A program made the position numbers and the translations under genes. This document shows positions 36,201-48,200 of a DNA stretch of 64,000 nucleotides, piece after piece. The notes under the pieces are model-generated. The model did not search any database. It worked only from the letters and a program-made list of their open reading frames with translations, and had not been told where the DNA came from. Origin of the DNA: Henricia sp. BOLD:AAB3569 (Eukaryota > Echinodermata > Asteroidea > Spinulosida > Echinasteridae); NCBI GenBank assembly GCA_037783545.1, contig JBBELK010001480.1, positions 1 through 64,000 on the forward strand, read 5' to 3'. Numbering within the stretch: position 1 is the stretch's first letter; every line of letters starts with the position of its first letter.

Positions 36201-39200
36201 TGAACAATGACTTGTAATCGTTTACCAGTGACGTTTGATACCTTTTTAACCCAGTCTGAAAATACAGGGTACCAGTGCATCTTGGACGTTGGGGGGAAAA
36301 TGGAGGCAGTGGACGCCACTATGATCACTGAGTCTAGCCTGGAATGCCAGTCCAGAATCGTAAGTCATGTAGGGGTTTGCATGATGTGTGTACCTTGGTT
36401 GGTTTGACAGACAGGCTAGCTGACTGCATTTGAAGACTTGTATGGTGAATGTGATGAGATCTGGCTGATTAAGTCATTTGTCAACCTAAATTTGGAATTT
36501 GTATGGTTTCATTCATTCCTCAGTTGGTGAAAACACAATTCTTTTTATTTACATGTTTAATGTATGACTTAAAGGCCTATTGTATGCTTTACATATTAAA
36601 CAAATTTGGTAAACTAGCCTGCAGAAATACAGCTCCATAGATGCAACAATGTTTCAGAACCTTTTTAAATTCCATACATGTTTTTTGAAGTATGTGAATG
36701 TTAAACAAATGAACATGCACATTCATTTTAAAAAAAACAAAGTTAATTTTTTTTGGTTTAATTAAAGACGTTTTGGACAGGAACATTTTATGTGACTTTT
36801 GTTAACATTGATAATCAACACTTTGAGTTAGTTTTTTTTCTGACAAAACATTCAGATATTGCAAATGATACAGTTTAGGCCTTTAAGGATTTTGTCCTCG
36901 ATAACTTTTATTTAGGAAATTTTATACATTTGTGGTTGACTGGTTTTAAACTGTGTTTTAAAAACCACATAGAATATGAGTACAATGACACTTTATGTAT
37001 ACATGTATATAGCGGCCCCCTTGGAATCGTAAAAAAGTGGCCATTATATAAACAAGTGACCGCTTTATAAAAGTTGCTCAGGCATTATACACGGCATTTG
37101 GGACCAAAGACGGGTGGCCGCTATGAACAGGTGGCCTGTTTATCAATTGTAATTGCCCAAGGAAAAGCTGAGGGGCAGACGGCATGTAAAAACATTGTGT
37201 ACTTGCTGAACTTCTCAAGTTCTTTCCACAATTTTTTTGTTAAATGTATTACAATAGAAATGTGGTTCTTGGGTCATTATCACTAGAAGAAATCACATAT
37301 TAAAGCTTAATTTATTACAGAAAGGACAACTATTTTAATGCCTGCAACTTCTCATATTTTGCAGGTTAAAGGCCCTGTAGATGATCTGTTTTTGAGCGAT
37401 TCTGCGAATAAAACCATTATAAATCAAAATAAAGACATCAACAAACTCATCCGAAGAAATTTCAGCTTTGTCAAATGTACCACGTTTTAAAAAAACATGA
37501 AAAACCATATGTGTTTCCTGGTCTTGGCGGGGTGTTTCAAATATTAGTTCTCAGTTGATCGGGTACTATGTGGCTTGCGTCATGCACTCTGTGGCACACA
37601 TCATATACTGCGTGTGCGCGTGATCCATAAAAATGCATCGCGTTGGAACACGCACAGGGAGTATATACATGTACACAGCGCCCATGCATTTTGGACCGCG
37701 TAGATGCGAACCAAAAATAGGTAATAATTTCATCTTTACGGATTATTTTCTGGTAAAATTATATCATTTTGAGCGCAAACCTTTCATTGGATAGTTGCTA
37801 TTAATTCAATCTTTACTTTCAGAACTTTTTCCCTGTAAACTCGTCGATTACTGTTTGGGGTCATTGCAAATGATACACTGGGCCTTTAAGGGCTTCCCCT
37901 AAATTCAACTTTTGTCACTCAGCAAAACCTCAGAGGTACATGTATTTCAAGTAAGGAGGCAATTCCAGTCAGGAAATCCTGAAACTAACCCATGAATGAC
38001 ACAAAGCCACATCCGATTCATTGCACTGTCAATTTAGCTGTTTACATGATACGTGACATGTGAAAAATGTTTTGCCTGTTTCAACTTGACTTTGAGGTTA
38101 CACCCATTGATTGGGAGCTTATCTTACGGACAATCTTGTCTTCGTTAAGATGGGAAAATGTTCCATAAATCCAGGCTCACTCTGTGCAATAAACAGGGTT
38201 GTCCTAAAAAAAAAAAGAACCAAGATTAAAATGCTAATTACTCCGTAATTACTAAGAATTTTGGAAAAAGGAAAAATAAAAATAAAAAACTTCAATGTAA
38301 TTTTTACGAAGTGAGCTGGGTCGCAGAAGAATTACATTGACAGTTTTACATCGCTGAAAAGTCCCGTGCGGACGGGCATTGTAATATAAAAACAATAGGA
38401 CACACGTTGTGGTCATGTAATTTTTGTGTGGACCTGAATAATGAAGTGTCATGTTTTATCCAGTTTTACGTGGTGTAGGACATTCTATGGGCCAAAAATA
38501 AATCCTTGTGCGGGCGCACGGAAGAATTACCACGATGGAATGTTAACAATTAATATTTTTACAAAAATTTGTCCAACGGCTATTAACACCTAGATAAAGT
38601 TTATTTGTATTTAAAGGTATTCAGCTAGTTAATACATGTAATTATAAAACTAGTTTCTGTTAATAGTAGAATAACATTTGGTAGGAATGGTCCATCTACT
38701 CTGTTGTCGGCAACTTTTCTGAGATGCACCTGATTCAATTTTTTATTACAGTATTCGTACGACATGGACGTCAATGATTTACAAGTCGGACTAACATTGA
38801 AGTGGAACAATGATTTCAAAATTGACAACCCTGATGACCTGTCGGGTGAGTTTAAGGTCACCATTGTGCTCTTTGTCTGTAGATTTGTTTCTATTGGCAC
38901 CCATTTACCAGATAATACCTGAAAAGAGATTAATTTAGCTCAATAAAAACGGGCGCTATTTTCTGGTAAAAAGGGTTTTTTTATGATGTTTTTCTCAGTG
39001 TCTTGGTATAAAGTTTTCCCACTGTATACTGAGTAGGTTATACAGTGCTAATCGAGTTATGTCGGGTAAGGGCAAAAACAAACCCTAATTAAAATGGTGT
39101 CATAATTAATTTCCCTAGTCGGTCTCAGATTTTGTATCCAGGGTCTTAAGTGATGGCCGAATGCCAAATTCTTTACAAAAATAGCAATTTGAGCTCACTT

Positions 39201-42200
39201 GATAAGTCATATTTTTTTGGGTAGGCGCTAAGTGTAATTGCAAAAGTGTAATCGCTTGTAGTGTAAACGCTACCCGAATACATATTCGGCAATTTGAGTG
39301 TCCTTGGGGCACTGCCTGCCATGTGGTAGATTTAATTTACCAATCTGAGCATCTTTTTTGATAGATACCAGCGCATTATAAATTTTCATTATTATTATTA
39401 TTTGGCACCAGTTCCGCAACACCTAACAACTCACGCATGCACTGCAGTTACAATTAGTGGGTTCTGAAGGCGAGTTGAAGCCGGATCGAGGTGTAGTGTA
39501 AACGCGGCAAATGTTCAGTTTTGTGTCTGTATCCACCTTTGCCTGTTCGAGTGTAAACACAGTGAAAGACAAATGGCAAATGGGAATGCACAGTAAGATT
39601 ACACAGAAGAATGTTCCAGTGAAGTTACAGTAACTTTCAGTATAAAAGTAACAAAACAAAGTCCAATGAGGACATGTTTTTTACTGTGAAGTAAAAGGAC
39701 AACTCATCATAATATACCGGCTTCACGAAGCAAATTCTGAAGAAACAAAAAACACTCCAGGGGCACATCACACCACAGGTGCGATTAAGAGTAGGCTTTA
39801 GCACACCATGGCACACTAAAAGGAAAACCTCAACGGACGTTGTAACAGAGTGTTGAAAGGCCGACGGATGTCGACCCGGGGAGCTTGTAAATGTCACACA
39901 TTTGGTCCCCATTTGTGAAATGCGAGAAAGCGTGAACCATGCGCCGGGGAGGTTGTAGTTTGCGTCACGTCACGTACTAGTGCCTCCAAGGACTGTAATG
40001 AATGTCACACTGTTCGAGGAAATTACACAGGATACGTTTAGTGGGTCATTTCTGGTGGCAATCGGTCAAAACTTTTTTAAATAGGCAAAATTGCAAGTAA
40101 ATGTCGGGATTTTTATTTTTATTTTTTACTTAAAGTGGCAAAACACAAGGCTTATATGGGCACTCAAGATGAGGGTTAAGATAGTTATAACAGGAAAAGT
40201 ATTTAGAAGCCGTCCAAAATTGTCTACATTTTTACGGTTGTACAGAGACTAGTATTTTTCAAGACCCTATTTTCTCCCCCGGAAATAGTACTTATCAACA
40301 TTTTTCAGTCAGTACCATCAAGTGGTATGTAAAGTCGATTGCAGCTTTCAACCAATTTCAATTAACATCAGAGCACAAGATTCCAAGGAATACAATTTGA
40401 ACAGACATTAAGGCAAGGCGAAAAAATACACAACACTAAAAAGTAATTTAATGTCCAAGATAAATAATATATAAAGAACAGGGGCGGTATTCAATTCAAT
40501 ACTTAAATTTAGTAAAAACTTTACTAAGTATTTGGCTTGGCTAAGAAAATGACCTATCTCGTATTCAAAGCCTTCTAAGAATTTTACTTTAGTAAGTAAA
40601 ATACTTGGATATATTGTGACGTTACAAAATGAACGCAGAGCGCAGAACTCCCTAAACAGCCAATTGAATACAGCGTGGGCGCCGCGCTATGAACCGCGCC
40701 TTCTCATAAGCGTTTTTCTCACGCAAAACGCACAACACACGCACCAAAACAAAACCGGTCTAAACCGGTTGCAGTATACGTGCGATGTATGTAAAAAAAA
40801 ATGCTTAAGTGTGCTTTCCTGCCTTCTCAAATTTAAGTAAAATACTTTCCCAAAAAGAACCATTTGAATACCAAATGTTCTAAGTATTTTTCTTAAGTAA
40901 AAAACTTAGCCACCTTCGAATTGAATACCGATTTTGGCTAAGTATTTTACTTTAGCCAAAAACTAAGTAAAATTCTTAAATATTTGGCTTAAGTACTGAA
41001 TTGAATACCGCCCCAGGGGGGTAAGTGGGTTAAGAAATATAAAGAAAAAATCAAAGGAAATTGAGGGATTAAACAAAAAAATTGGTGCGTGGTAATGAAG
41101 TATGAGTAGGGTTGTTTCCTCAAGCTTTCAGTAAAAGTATAATTTGCATTTTTTTTAAATATAGGCCTATAATTTCATATGGTCGTTGATCATTTGATAA
41201 ATGGTTTTCCTGAAGACTCTTACCAGGATATTGTGATATTTTCCCCCTCTATATTATAATATTAAAAAATGTATGTAGTGGCCTGTCCGCATTGGACCTT
41301 TTTTGGTCAGACGGTGGGTACTTTTCCCATTTTTAATCCAGTGCGAACAGCCTACGAAATTTTCCTCTCAGTAATTTTTCTTGAGTCCAGCGGTTACTTT
41401 TCCTGGCCAACTGCTGCCCAGGACAATTGACCAGGTTACTTTTCTCGAGACAATTAGTCCAATGCAGACACATTAAGTAGGTAAAAGCGCTCTGGAAGCA
41501 TACGTCCGGGCCGTGACGGCCACACTGCTAAAGAGAACTGCGCATGCTCTACCACGCGGTCTTTGTAAAATTTTCCTGTGTCGAAAAAGTCCAAATGCGT
41601 ACAACAGTAAAATTTAGCCTTTTCTCATTTTACCATGGTCTTGGTAAAACCTCCCGAAAATTTAGTAGGTAAAAGCGCTCTCTGGAAGCGTACGTTCGGG
41701 CCGTGATGGCCACACTGCAAAAGAGAACTGCGCATGCTCTACCACGGTCTTTGTAAAATTGTCCTGTGTCGAAAAAGTCCAAATGCGGACAGCAGTAAAA
41801 TTTAGGCTTTTCTCATTTTACCATGGTCTTGGTAAAACCTCCCGAAAAACAAGTCCAATGCGGACACGGCTTTTGCATATACATATATACATTAGCTTCA
41901 ACTTTTGAATACCATGATGAATGCATGCATCAAAAATGTGCCTTTAGAGACATGTCTGTCAGCAGTTACCAGTCAATTGTGCATAGCTGTGAGACCTCTT
42001 AAGCAACATCTCCTCTGGAATGACTCACACTGTTCCCTTTTTCGGTCAGGCCCAATTTAGCAGCACCCCAATCCCTTGCTGAAATATCCATATTATTGAT
42101 GCTGGCTCATTTGTATTATACCAAAAGGTGATGACCGATGTCATGAAAAATAGAGATCTTTAAATGCAATTTATTTGGCCTTTGCTCAATGCACGGATGT

Positions 42201-45200
42201 GTTTTTTCCTGAAATCAGGTTTTTTTAGCCAAAAAACATGAATCCCACGCCGTAATGGCTTCACACTGCATGCTCGCAATTTTAGGTTTTTATTTTTAAA
42301 CAGCCAGTCAATGGGTATGCACTAAACACGGAGTTGTTTTCCTGAGACATGCGCTAAAAACTTATAGTGTGCTCTGGTGGGACTCAAACCCACTACCTCC
42401 CGCATACCATGTACATGTACAAGGTATCCCGTAAAAAAAAACAGTTGCGAAAACTGTCACTGTGTCAGTGTGAATATTTTAAGCACTAAATTTGGTATCA
42501 TAAAATACACTTAGTCCTACATGTAAGCTTTATTTTGGTACCTATGCATAATAGTCAAGCTGAACCCGCGTGACCATATATACATGTATGACCAATCACA
42601 ACAGAGCTACGCAACCAGTGCCCACATGGGTCATAGTGCATTCGCTTAAAAAAAAAAACACGACATGCTTGTAAGCAGTGCTCGGCCACACAGTTTGATA
42701 CGAGTGAATTTTGGTTTCAATGTCGGGCGATTCGCTGTTCAATTTCATGAATATGACATCCCTATACATGTATTATTAGTATAACGTTCAGTTTGTTTTG
42801 TTCTCATGCGTGCTGGAATTCAATTACTAGGTCGTTGTGTGCGTGATATGAAATCGCACGGGCGCCGCACGCATATCCAAACTTGACTATGTTGCACACC
42901 AGTTCGCATAGCAACCACTCACTACCTTGAAGTATGGTGGCCGAGAATGACGTCAATAATGGCGTCGTGACGTCAATTCTCAAGCCCTATTGGGCAATCA
43001 CTGAACTACCGTATGCATTGCAAGTCGATCACTTTGCTTGACTGAGTAATCATAATTGTTTGACTTAGGCTGAGTAACATGACAAGAGCGCAGTGTTAGA
43101 AATTATGTAGTCAAAGAGTTGAAGTTAACTCCAAAACTGTCACTGTGTTTTGGGTCATTCCATATGAACTCAACCAGAGGTGCCCAGGTGACCAACTCCA
43201 ATTTGGTTAAATTTTATTTTGGAGATACCTCTATATGAATAATGAACACATGCAAAATTTTAGCCTTCTACTCCAAAGGGTTTTCGAGATATGATCCCCC
43301 AAAATTGGGGGCCACGCCCTCTTTTTACCCTCGTGAATGCCGAATGTTAATTTGTAGGGGTTTTGGAGGTCAATATCTTCATAACGAATTAGAGACATGA
43401 GCTGCAAATTGCTATCCAGGTTAAATAGGGGCCAGACATTCAGAATCTCTTTTCTTTTTCAAGTTATTGGCCCCTGAAATATGAATTTTTTATGGGCGGA
43501 AATCTTTTTGACAATTTTTGACTGGCAGTTTCACCATGTCAAATATAGGCGTTTTCTTTTGCACAAACGCCCCCTATTTGTCTATTGTATTGAAAGTGAA
43601 ATAACCTCACTTCTGCCAGTGCAGTTTATGACATGTATAATTCTTAGTGTTTAATGAAAGACACCACAGTTTCAGTTGTTCATGGGCAAAATAGACCCAT
43701 TCTGTTCAACTTACCTTACCACTTAGATGAATGTAGGTGAGGAATGATACTATAAAACAATAACATTCAAGTTAATATGTCTCTGCTTTATGTAGTGTCA
43801 CCTATGGCAATCGTAGATAGTAATACAATAGACAAATAGGGGGCGTTTGTGCAAAAAATGCCTATATTTGATAAGCTTATTATACGGTGAAGGAGATGAG
43901 AAAACAAGTTGATTTTTTTCAGAAGCCAATAACTTGAAAAAGAAAAGAGATAGGGCAATTCTGATAGCAGATTCTGAAAGTCTGGGCCCTATTTACCCCG
44001 GATAACAATTTGCAGCTCATGTCTCTAATTCGTTATGAAGAAATTTACCTCCAAAACCCCTACAAATTAACATTCGGCATTCGCGAGGGTAAAAAGGGGG
44101 CGTGGCCCCCAATTTTTTTTGGGGGGGGGGTCATATCTCGAAAACCCTTTGGAGTAGAAGGCTAAAATTTTGCATGTATTCATTAGTCATATATAGGTAT
44201 CTCCAAAATAAAATTGAACCAAATTGGAGTCGGTGACCCGGGAAGATTTTTGAACATTGGTTGAGTTCATATGGAATGACCCTTTTGACAAATTTCAAAC
44301 TGACAGTCTCGACATGGATGCTGAGCCATTGTATTACGTCAAGCACCTTTTCGTTTGCAAATTTGATCACAAAAGTAAGCACCGAGACTTTGTTTTCGAT
44401 GACAATTCAAAATTCCTTTATTTGTGTCTCGTTTCATGGATTGGAAAGACCAAAATTGTGCATGCTGCTGCAGTGGTTAATGGGGCCCACTCTGTCGGCC
44501 AAGTTTAGTGGTTTATTTTCTTCATAGGAAGACAAGAAATGCCTGAAGAAAGAAGATATACAGTGACCTTTAGTTCACTTTGCCTCAAAGGTCATTGCCC
44601 CCTTGAACTTGCCTAGCAACAGTGATGACATGGCACTAACAATTACTGTGCCTTTACTATACTTATACCCCTTTCCCACTACAAAATCTCCGGGTTAACT
44701 CGGGGGTAACGGCAATCCTTAACCCCGAGATACCCGGGGCAGCGAAATATCGCGCGAGCGTTCCCACTACTCTTTTGCTGGCCCGGGTTAAGACGAAAAA
44801 ATCGGCCGTTAGCCCGGGGTTCGTTAACCCTGCCAGCGACCAGGGTTAAGGATGGCAATCTCGGGGTTAACGGCCAAACTCCGGGGTAAGCATTGTAGTG
44901 GGAAACCAAGCAGGGTTAAGTGTTCCCCAAGCAATCTCGGGGTTAAGACGCATGAATCATTGCGCAATACGGTGTCCAAAGGTTAAACTCGTGGCGCGAA
45001 AATGCGTGTTCAGTGCGCTATAAATCCTGCTGGCGTATTGCCTCAAGCAACATCTATCTGCCTTCTTCCCCTTTTGAGAACGTTGGCGTTGACGTTTCCT
45101 TCGCAATATTTGTAAAATTACCATCAGGACCGCGACCGATATTGCTTCCGTGTCTGGCGCCATTTTGAGCGATGTATTAGCAGTACTTTGCCCCCAAACC

Positions 45201-48200
45201 ACTTCGCCCTCGGCTGGACCACTTCTCCCAATCATGGAGGTAGGAATACATCGCCCAAATGCTACTTTACCCAAGGGGCACTCTGCAAACGTAACCTACG
45301 TACGTGCCCGCTCACGGCTGACAGACATGCAGCTACTTAGTTTTATGCCGTTTGATGAAATAATTTTTCAAAGAAAAATTAGGCCTGGCTGAGAAAACAC
45401 CGTCTTAATACACCCCCATTTTAATGGTATAGGCCTACACGTGATGCGTCTTGCTTGCACGTCTTGCTTGCCACGTGGGTCATGGATGTTTGGACGAAAT
45501 GTTATTTGCACGAGTGGGGGTGTCGTTGAAACCCGGAAGTCGGAGGTAACCCGGAGGTAGAATTTGTTGTGACCGTGTAGTACATGCTACAATCTACCTC
45601 CGGCTTGTTATTTTAATACCGCGTAGCTCCGGGCCACCGTCAACGCACCAACTACACGTTAGCAAAAACAATCTACCTCCGGGTACCTTTGGGTACCTCC
45701 GACCACCTCCGACCTCCGGGTTTTATAAATTTCCCACGAGGGGTGTGTGGCCCAAGTGGTTTGGGGGCGAAGTGACTGTAAAGGGCAGTGCAGCGAAACG
45801 AACGCATGTGTCGAATGGTGGGATCATATTTACCGATGTCTTGTGGCGCGAAAAAGGGCCCGTTGCTTGGCGACAAGCCAGTGCAAAACAATTGCGGGAC
45901 CAACTCGCGCACTCCGTCATTTCCAGTCCGCGTGTAGTGGGAAACCGCACCGCGTTAACCCGGGGCAAGCTCGCCCCGGGTTTGCCGAAACTCCGGGTTA
46001 ACGAAACAAATGGGAACATAACTCGGGGTTAACGAACCCCGGGGTAAGAAAAGCTTAACCCGGGGCGGCAAATCTCCGGGTTAAGCAGTTTGTAGTGGGA
46101 AAAGGGTATAAGATTCCCTCTGCCCCCTCATTTGACCCCATGTCTTGCAATATTTAGATGTAATCCAAATGGGTCACTCTTTACAGTCTGAGAGATTTTA
46201 CTGGAGTAAGCTGTCCCTGTTTTGTTTCTCTGGGGAAAAAGGAAGTGCGAAAGGAAAATACAATTTGTGTCAAAATGTGACACTGAGAGAAATTTGTCAC
46301 AGAAGGGGTCAAGTGTAGAGGTGTAGAGTGCTTGCAGAATTCTGAGAATAAAATTCCATAAATTTACGACTGGTCTCCAGAGGGCCATTTATGTATTTGT
46401 CATTCTGGTTGAAACTGTCCATCCCTGTGCCCCTTCCAAATTGGGGAGGGGGGATTTTTGAAGTTTTTGAGGAGTTAACCCTCTTGATGGACCCTTTGCA
46501 CAGGCGGCCATGACAGGGGGCAGTCACATTGTCACTTTGGGTCACGCATGGGTAGGCACTTTGTGGATCTATTGTCACACTGAAATATGAAAACCTGCCC
46601 CCTGTCATGGCCGCCGGTGCAAAGGGTCTATAGTAGGGTATTGCTGTCATATAGGCCTAGACCGTATCGAATAGCTGCCATCTTGTAGGGCAACTTAAAT
46701 TGGTGCAACCAAGCCTGTCCTGGCCTCACGGAACAAAGAAACGGCCCTACAACATATTGGCTATTCGATACGGTCTATTTTCACTGCTTTGATGTTTGAA
46801 CTCCATATCTTGTGTATCAACCCTGTAACACATTTGCTATTACATACATACATGTAGTACACTGCCACTTCAACTTGAATGCCACACTGAAAAGCATTGT
46901 GTGTTTTTACTTATAATTTTATAGGCACTTGTGCCAAAACATTGGACGGAAAAAATTACTGGTACCTGCATTTTTTAAAAAATAATTAAAATTTAAAAAA
47001 CAAATTGGTCATCTTCAAATCTTTATCTTTCGGGGTCACCCCCACTAGCAAATACAGAGTGAAAAATCTATAAAGTTACTCTACATAGAATGAAAATCAC
47101 TCTAAAATCACTATAAATATTGCTGCGATACTGTGGATGGTTTAAAATGATATCCAGGAACTTCCTGTGCGGTTACCGGTATTTTATGTCATTTTAGTCT
47201 CAGCAATGTTGACAAAGCTGTAAAAAAACATTGGAAGATTATGAAACTGAAACGTTTGGTAATTTCATTAGACATTTCATGTCAACATGAAAATGAAAGT
47301 TCTTCTTTTTTTTGTAATTTTCCTTGATTTAATCAGACAATTTCCAACTAACTTTAGAACAGGCATTTCCGCGTTTTTAATTTCCTTCTACTTTTTTTTG
47401 CATGATTCCACTTTTTTTGTTGAGCATGCCATATTTTGTCCCACTTTTTTGTACCCACGGGCCAATTTTTCTTCCTGAGCATGAAAAGAGACTTGTCCAA
47501 GTCTATAATAGGCATGAGAATCTTCCGGATTTATCCAGATTTTTCACCTCCAAATATGTGGTCTCCGAGTTCAGTGTGAATTTGGATTAAAAATGGGGGG
47601 AGTAAGTTGTATATGGTAATAAAGCTAAGAAAATGAGTGAGTGAAAATGAAACTTCTGTCACCCGATAATCTTTGTGTTTACAGCGTGTCTGTGTCAATT
47701 CTTTCCCCGACCCTGTCCCCCGACATTTCCCGCACAACCTTGTTGGATGTTCACATCACACACGGTACGTCATGTACGTACCGGTTTCACATTGATATCC
47801 AACTCCTGTGCCTAGTCGGCCAGAAGCTTAGACTGGTTCCCGCTCCACATATTCCACATACAACAAATGAATATGAGGACCGGCTGTCGTAGTGCTTAAA
47901 ATAGCGGAAACCAGTCTACTTTATCAGGCCCTAGACGCCGGCCCTTGAGGGCGCTATTCACGTCCACTGAGCGCTAAGGCTACATGTGCAGCGACTCGAC
48001 GCAACCGAAGCTTGAGCAAGTTCAATTCACGACTAGAGTCAACCTGTTTATTTGTTCCTTCTTTTTATTTCAAAACTCCATTCTCGTTTTTCTGACCTAC
48101 AAGACCCTATTTTTGAAAGGCATGTGATCGGAAGCAGAAATTGTGTTTTTTCTTTGCCTTTTTTCTTAATTTGATCCATACATTTCCAGTTCAGGAAGTT

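Larger units (their letters stand above)
31019..38751. other. Introns around plexin exons e and f (31019-33348, 33472-36254, 36360-38751)
   Basis: Three introns of 2.3, 2.8 and 2.4 kb. Contents: a MITE 55 bp after exon d (31074-31646), a GGGTTAA-related element 39 bp after exon e (33511-33890), a SINE (34061-34425), a TACTGTAA MITE (34433-34672), a TIR element (35531-35917), a CCCTTTGCAC MITE (35987-36121) and two TTAA-flanked elements (36573-36892, 37370-37885). I see nothing recognisable in 31660-33340, 34680-35520, 36900-37360 or 37890-38740. Confidence 0.75.

Noticed and set aside
47685..47764. Possible extra plexin exon with TTTACAG acceptor and GTACGT donor, reading ILSPTLSPDIS...LLDVHITHG (weakly IPT-like)
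   Set aside because: It is 80 bp, so inclusion between exons g and h would put exon h out of frame, and the protein is already continuous across that junction.
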